DNA from: Acidimicrobiaceae bacterium
GTDB lineage: Bacteria; Actinomycetota; Acidimicrobiia; Acidimicrobiales; Aldehydirespiratoraceae
DNA length: 64,000 bases
Reading direction: 5' to 3'
Assembly (NCBI GenBank): GCA_009842325.1
Contig: VYFQ01000011.1
Span: 17,690 to 81,689, forward strand
The notes under the pieces were generated by a model. That model was not told the DNA's origin. It saw nothing but the letters and a program-made list of their open reading frames with translations, and did no database searches. Shown here piece by piece: positions 61,743-64,000 of this stretch. Within the stretch, counting starts at the first letter, position 1. Every line of letters starts with the position of its first letter. The position numbers and the translations under genes are program-made.

Positions 61743-61789
61743 AGGTCTTGCCCCGAGTTACCCACAGCTCTCTCGTGAAGTTGTCCACA
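61735..61789 (+). promoter_or_regulatory. Cluster of three DnaA-box-like 9-mers at 23-bp spacing
   Basis: TTGTTCACA (61735-61743), TTACCCACA (61758-61766) and TTGTCCACA (61781-61789) share orientation. Their starts are exactly 23 bp apart. TTGTCCACA is the actinobacterial consensus; the others differ by one or two bases. They cover the hemH leader, from its start codon to -47. Confidence 0.6.
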
Positions 61790-61815
61790 GTCCTCCCCGG
61801 GCCGGACCGTGGCGG

Positions 61816-62517
61816 TCACTCCAGTACGCCGAAGTTCTCCAGGTCCTCGTCGAGCGTCGACAGGATGCGGTCGATGGTCTTCTGCCTCGCGGTGCGGCGG
61901 GTCAGCCCGAACGCGGTCCGGCGCACGTGCGCGGCCAGCGCGGTCGCCCGCTGCATCGTCGCGTCGTGCAGCTCGTCGGCGGGGACCACCTCGTCGAGGT
62001 AGCCGGCCTCGGCCGCGCCGCGGGGCGAGTAGGCCGTGGCCAGTGCGGTGGCGGCGGTGAAGTGCCGGGGGCTGAGCCGGTCCCGGGCCATCTCTATCCC
62101 GAAGATGGGCAGCGGCATGCCGAGGGACACCTCGATGAGTCCGATCTTGGCCTCGACGTCGGCCCCGATGCGAACGTCGCTCGACAGCAGCATGATCGCG
62201 CCAAAGGCGAGAGCGTGGCCGGTGCAGGCGGCCACTACCGGCACAGCCGCCCCGTAGAGCCGCATCGCGGTGTGGGCCCCCGTGGCGACGAGAGCCCGGG
62301 TGGCTTGAGGACCCTCTTCGAACACGCCGAGATCGAAGCCGGCGCTGAAGCGGCCCTCCCGGCCGGTGATCACCAGCGCTCCGGCGCTCTGCTCGGCGTC
62401 GTCCAGGGCCGCGTCGATGGCCGCCAGCGTGTCGTAGCCCACGGCGTTGGCCTTGCCGTCGTCCAAGCGCAGGACGGCCACGCCGTCGACGACTTCATAG
62501 GAGGTCTTCGATGTCAT
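61816..62517 (-). CDS. Enoyl-CoA hydratase/isomerase-family protein
   Basis: This 233-residue crotonase-fold protein has VAVLRLDDGKANAVGYDTL, GREGRFSAGFDLGVFE (oxyanion loop), and ACTGHALAFGAIMLLSSDVRIG (second oxyanion Gly). The position normally occupied by the first catalytic Glu of hydratases is not clearly acidic. The C-terminal part is short. It may be a hydratase or an isomerase. ATG 62517. It is divergent from nfuA. Confidence 0.82.
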   Translation of the reverse strand: MTSKTSYEVVDGVAVLRLDDGKANAVGYDTLAAIDAALDDAEQSAGALVITGREGRFSAGFDLGVFEEGPQATRALVATGAHTAMRLYGAAVPVVAACTGHALAFGAIMLLSSDVRIGADVEAKIGLIEVSLGMPLPIFGIEMARDRLSPRHFTAATALATAYSPRGAAEAGYLDEVVPADELHDATMQRATALAAHVRRTAFGLTRRTARQKTIDRILSTLDEDLENFGVLE

Positions 62518-62603
62518 GGCGTGCACCGTATCGCAGGTGCCCCGCCTGCCCGCCCGCCCATTCCACTACCGCCCGGCGGAGGCATGTCGGTAGGCTCGGA
62601 CTC

Positions 62604-63257
62604 ATGACCGACACCGTCGCCGCGTCCACCGACGCACCTGAGGCGTCCGCCGATGAGGTGCTGATTGTCACGGATGCGGCCAGGACGGCCGTGCTGGCCA
62701 TCCGCGACCGCGAGGACGACGGCGAGACCCTGGGGCTCAGGGTCGAGGTGACTGGCACCGCGGGCATCGACTACACCTACGACCTGGCTCTCGACCCGGT
62801 GTCGGACGCGGCCGCCGACGACCATATCCGCACCGCGGACGGCTTGACGGTGATCGTGCCCGACGCCAGCGTCAGCCGGCTCCGGGGCTCCACCCTCGAC
62901 GTGCCGTCGATGCCCGGCCAGGGCGGTCTCGTCATCCGCAACCCCAACCGCCCCAACCCGCTGGGTGACATGGGTCGTCTGGAACTCACCGGCGGGATCG
63001 GCGACAAGGTTCAGCAGCTGCTCGATATCAGCATCAACCCCGCGCTGGCCTCGCACGGGGGCTACGCCAGCCTGGTGGAGGTGCAGGGCGACGACACGGT
63101 GGTAGTCACCATGGGCGGCGGCTGCCAGGGATGCGCCATGAGCCAGGCCACGCTGTCCGACGGCATCAAGCGGGCCATCATGGAGGCCATCCCCGAGGTG
63201 AGCGAAGTGATCGACGTCACCGATCACGACGCGGGGGAGAACCCCTACTACAGCTGA
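62604..63257 (+). CDS. NfuA-like Fe-S carrier
   Basis: This 217-residue protein has an N-terminal degenerate A-type (HesB-like) domain (about 18-110) and a C-terminal NifU domain with GGGCQGCAMSQATL, where C174 and C177 bind [4Fe-4S]. It carries Fe-S clusters to target enzymes. The N-terminal domain lacks cysteines, as in NfuA. ATG 62604. It lies between enoyl-CoA hydratase and dxs. Confidence 0.88.
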   Translation: MTDTVAASTDAPEASADEVLIVTDAARTAVLAIRDREDDGETLGLRVEVTGTAGIDYTYDLALDPVSDAAADDHIRTADGLTVIVPDASVSRLRGSTLDVPSMPGQGGLVIRNPNRPNPLGDMGRLELTGGIGDKVQQLLDISINPALASHGGYASLVEVQGDDTVVVTMGGGCQGCAMSQATLSDGIKRAIMEAIPEVSEVIDVTDHDAGENPYYS

Positions 63258-63303
63258 CGGCTCGAGCCTCTGCGCCGGTAGCGGCGCCGGCTCGCGGCGC
63301 GGC

Positions 63304-64000
63304 CTACAGCAGTTCTTGCTTGACGGTGGCTGCGATCCCCGCGGCGTCCAGGCCCAGATCGGCCAGGATGGCGTCGGGCTTGCCGTGGGGGAGGTAGTCG
63401 AGCGGCACACCGAGCACCCGGACCCTGGGGGCAGCCTGCCCGGCGGCCTCGGCTCGCTCCAGCAGGGCGTCGCGGATGGCCGTGCCCGCACCGCCGGCGC
63501 GTAGCCCGTCCTCCGCGGTGACCACCACGTCGCAGGACACCGCGTCGGCGAGCATCCGGTCGCACAGCGGGCTCACGGCCCGGGGATCCCACACGGTGGC
63601 GTCGACCCCGTCGTTGGTGAGGATCTCGGCCGCCTGATCGCACGCCTCCAGCATCTTGCCCACGCCGATCAGGCACAGCCGGCCGTCGCCGGCCCGTACC
63701 TGGCGGGCCTGCAGGCCCGAGCCCACCTGTTCGGGTCCGACGCTCGGGGCCGCGGTCTTGGGCCAGCGGATGGCGACCGGGCCGCCGGTCATGTCCATGG
63801 CGTCGAGCATCATCCGCTCCAGCTCCTGGAGCGACGATGGGGCCAGCACCACCATCCCGGGCACCTTGGTGAGCAACACCATGTCGAGCACGCCGTGGTG
63901 CGACGGCCCGTCATCTCCGGTGATCCCTGCCCGATCGATGCAGAACACCACCGGCGCTTGGTGCATGCCGCAGTCCAGATTGACCTGATCGAAGGCCCGG
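63304..64000 (-). CDS. dxs: 1-deoxy-D-xylulose-5-phosphate synthase, C-terminal part
   Basis: About 231 residues are visible; the N-terminus lies beyond the right end of the window. CIDRAGITGDDGPSHHGVLDM is the DXS pyrimidine-domain signature, preceded by FDQVNLDCG. The transketolase C-terminal domain (from about LQARQVRAGDGRLCL) is complete to the stop. It makes DXP from pyruvate and GAP, the first MEP-pathway step, and would act with ispD and ispF at 16853-18098. Confidence 0.93.
   Translation of the reverse strand, partial: RAFDQVNLDCGMHQAPVVFCIDRAGITGDDGPSHHGVLDMVLLTKVPGMVVLAPSSLQELERMMLDAMDMTGGPVAIRWPKTAAPSVGPEQVGSGLQARQVRAGDGRLCLIGVGKMLEACDQAAEILTNDGVDATVWDPRAVSPLCDRMLADAVSCDVVVTAEDGLRAGGAGTAIRDALLERAEAAGQAAPRVRVLGVPLDYLPHGKPDAILADLGLDAAGIAATVKQELL

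Noticed and set aside
61735..61789. Chromosomal replication origin
   Set aside because: Only three to four DnaA-like boxes, no AT-rich unwinding region, and no dnaA, dnaN, recF or rpmH nearby.

Overview
The window is one contiguous, very GC-rich, gene-dense stretch of an actinobacterial chromosome. Actinobacterial markers are a mycothiol-dependent formaldehyde dehydrogenase with its metallo-hydrolase partner, DUF3039 and DUF3093 proteins, an F420/LLM-type oxidoreductase, a ferrochelatase with an Fe-S cysteine tail, frequent GTG starts, and MEP-pathway isoprenoid genes. The mixture (xanthine-dehydrogenase-like hydroxylases, haloalkane dehalogenase, acyl-CoA dehydrogenase, P450, methylmalonyl-CoA mutase) suggests a heterotroph resembling uncultured Acidimicrobiia; that assignment is inference.

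Layout. 1-1893: end of a surface protein fusing RCC1-like repeats to a glycine-betaine-type binding domain. 2167-7587: operon for a molybdenum hydroxylase with a split large subunit, followed by an SMP-30 lactonase and an isochorismatase-fold protein that lacks its cysteine. 7633-11102: small membrane protein, methylmalonyl-CoA mutase and its GTPase chaperone. 11163-16018: an accessory island with an HNH nuclease facing a translationally coupled operon of SF1 helicase, DarT-like DNA ADP-ribosyltransferase and DraG-type ADP-ribosylglycohydrolase. 16119-18963: Crp-type regulator, ispD, ispF, rRNA methyltransferase. 18960-28934: GDPD lipoprotein, SDR, P450, IMPDH-like enzyme, LLM oxidoreductase, acyl-CoA dehydrogenase, nitronate monooxygenase and aminotransferase. 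29160-37660: engB, a MutM paralogue, haloalkane dehalogenase/guanine deaminase, threonine aldolase, an AbiEi/DUF559 protein, a beta-propeller hydrolase, PCMT. 37807-46427: mycothiol formaldehyde detoxification, alkylation repair, ATP-dependent ligase, ABC-F, SurE. 46487-64000: two-component system, amine oxidase, valS, adenine deaminase, K+ channel, tRNA-Gln and tRNA-Glu, ammonium transporter, Fpg, ferrochelatase, NfuA, and the C-terminal part of dxs.

Two things stand out. First, the helicase-DarT-DraG operon looks like a DarTG-type DNA ADP-ribosylation toxin/antitoxin module in which a DraG-fold hydrolase takes the place of the usual macrodomain antitoxin and a helicase is added. Second, twelve copies of an exactly 48-bp nested palindrome (GAATTGGCAGC-N26-GCTGCCARTTC) lie just downstream of genes at seven intergenic loci. 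Multi-copy loci sit on a 72-bp register (73 bp in one case). The inner palindrome changes sequence but keeps its symmetry, which indicates selection on structure. A cluster of three DnaA-box-like 9-mers spaced exactly 23 bp apart in front of hemH is a third unusual signal.
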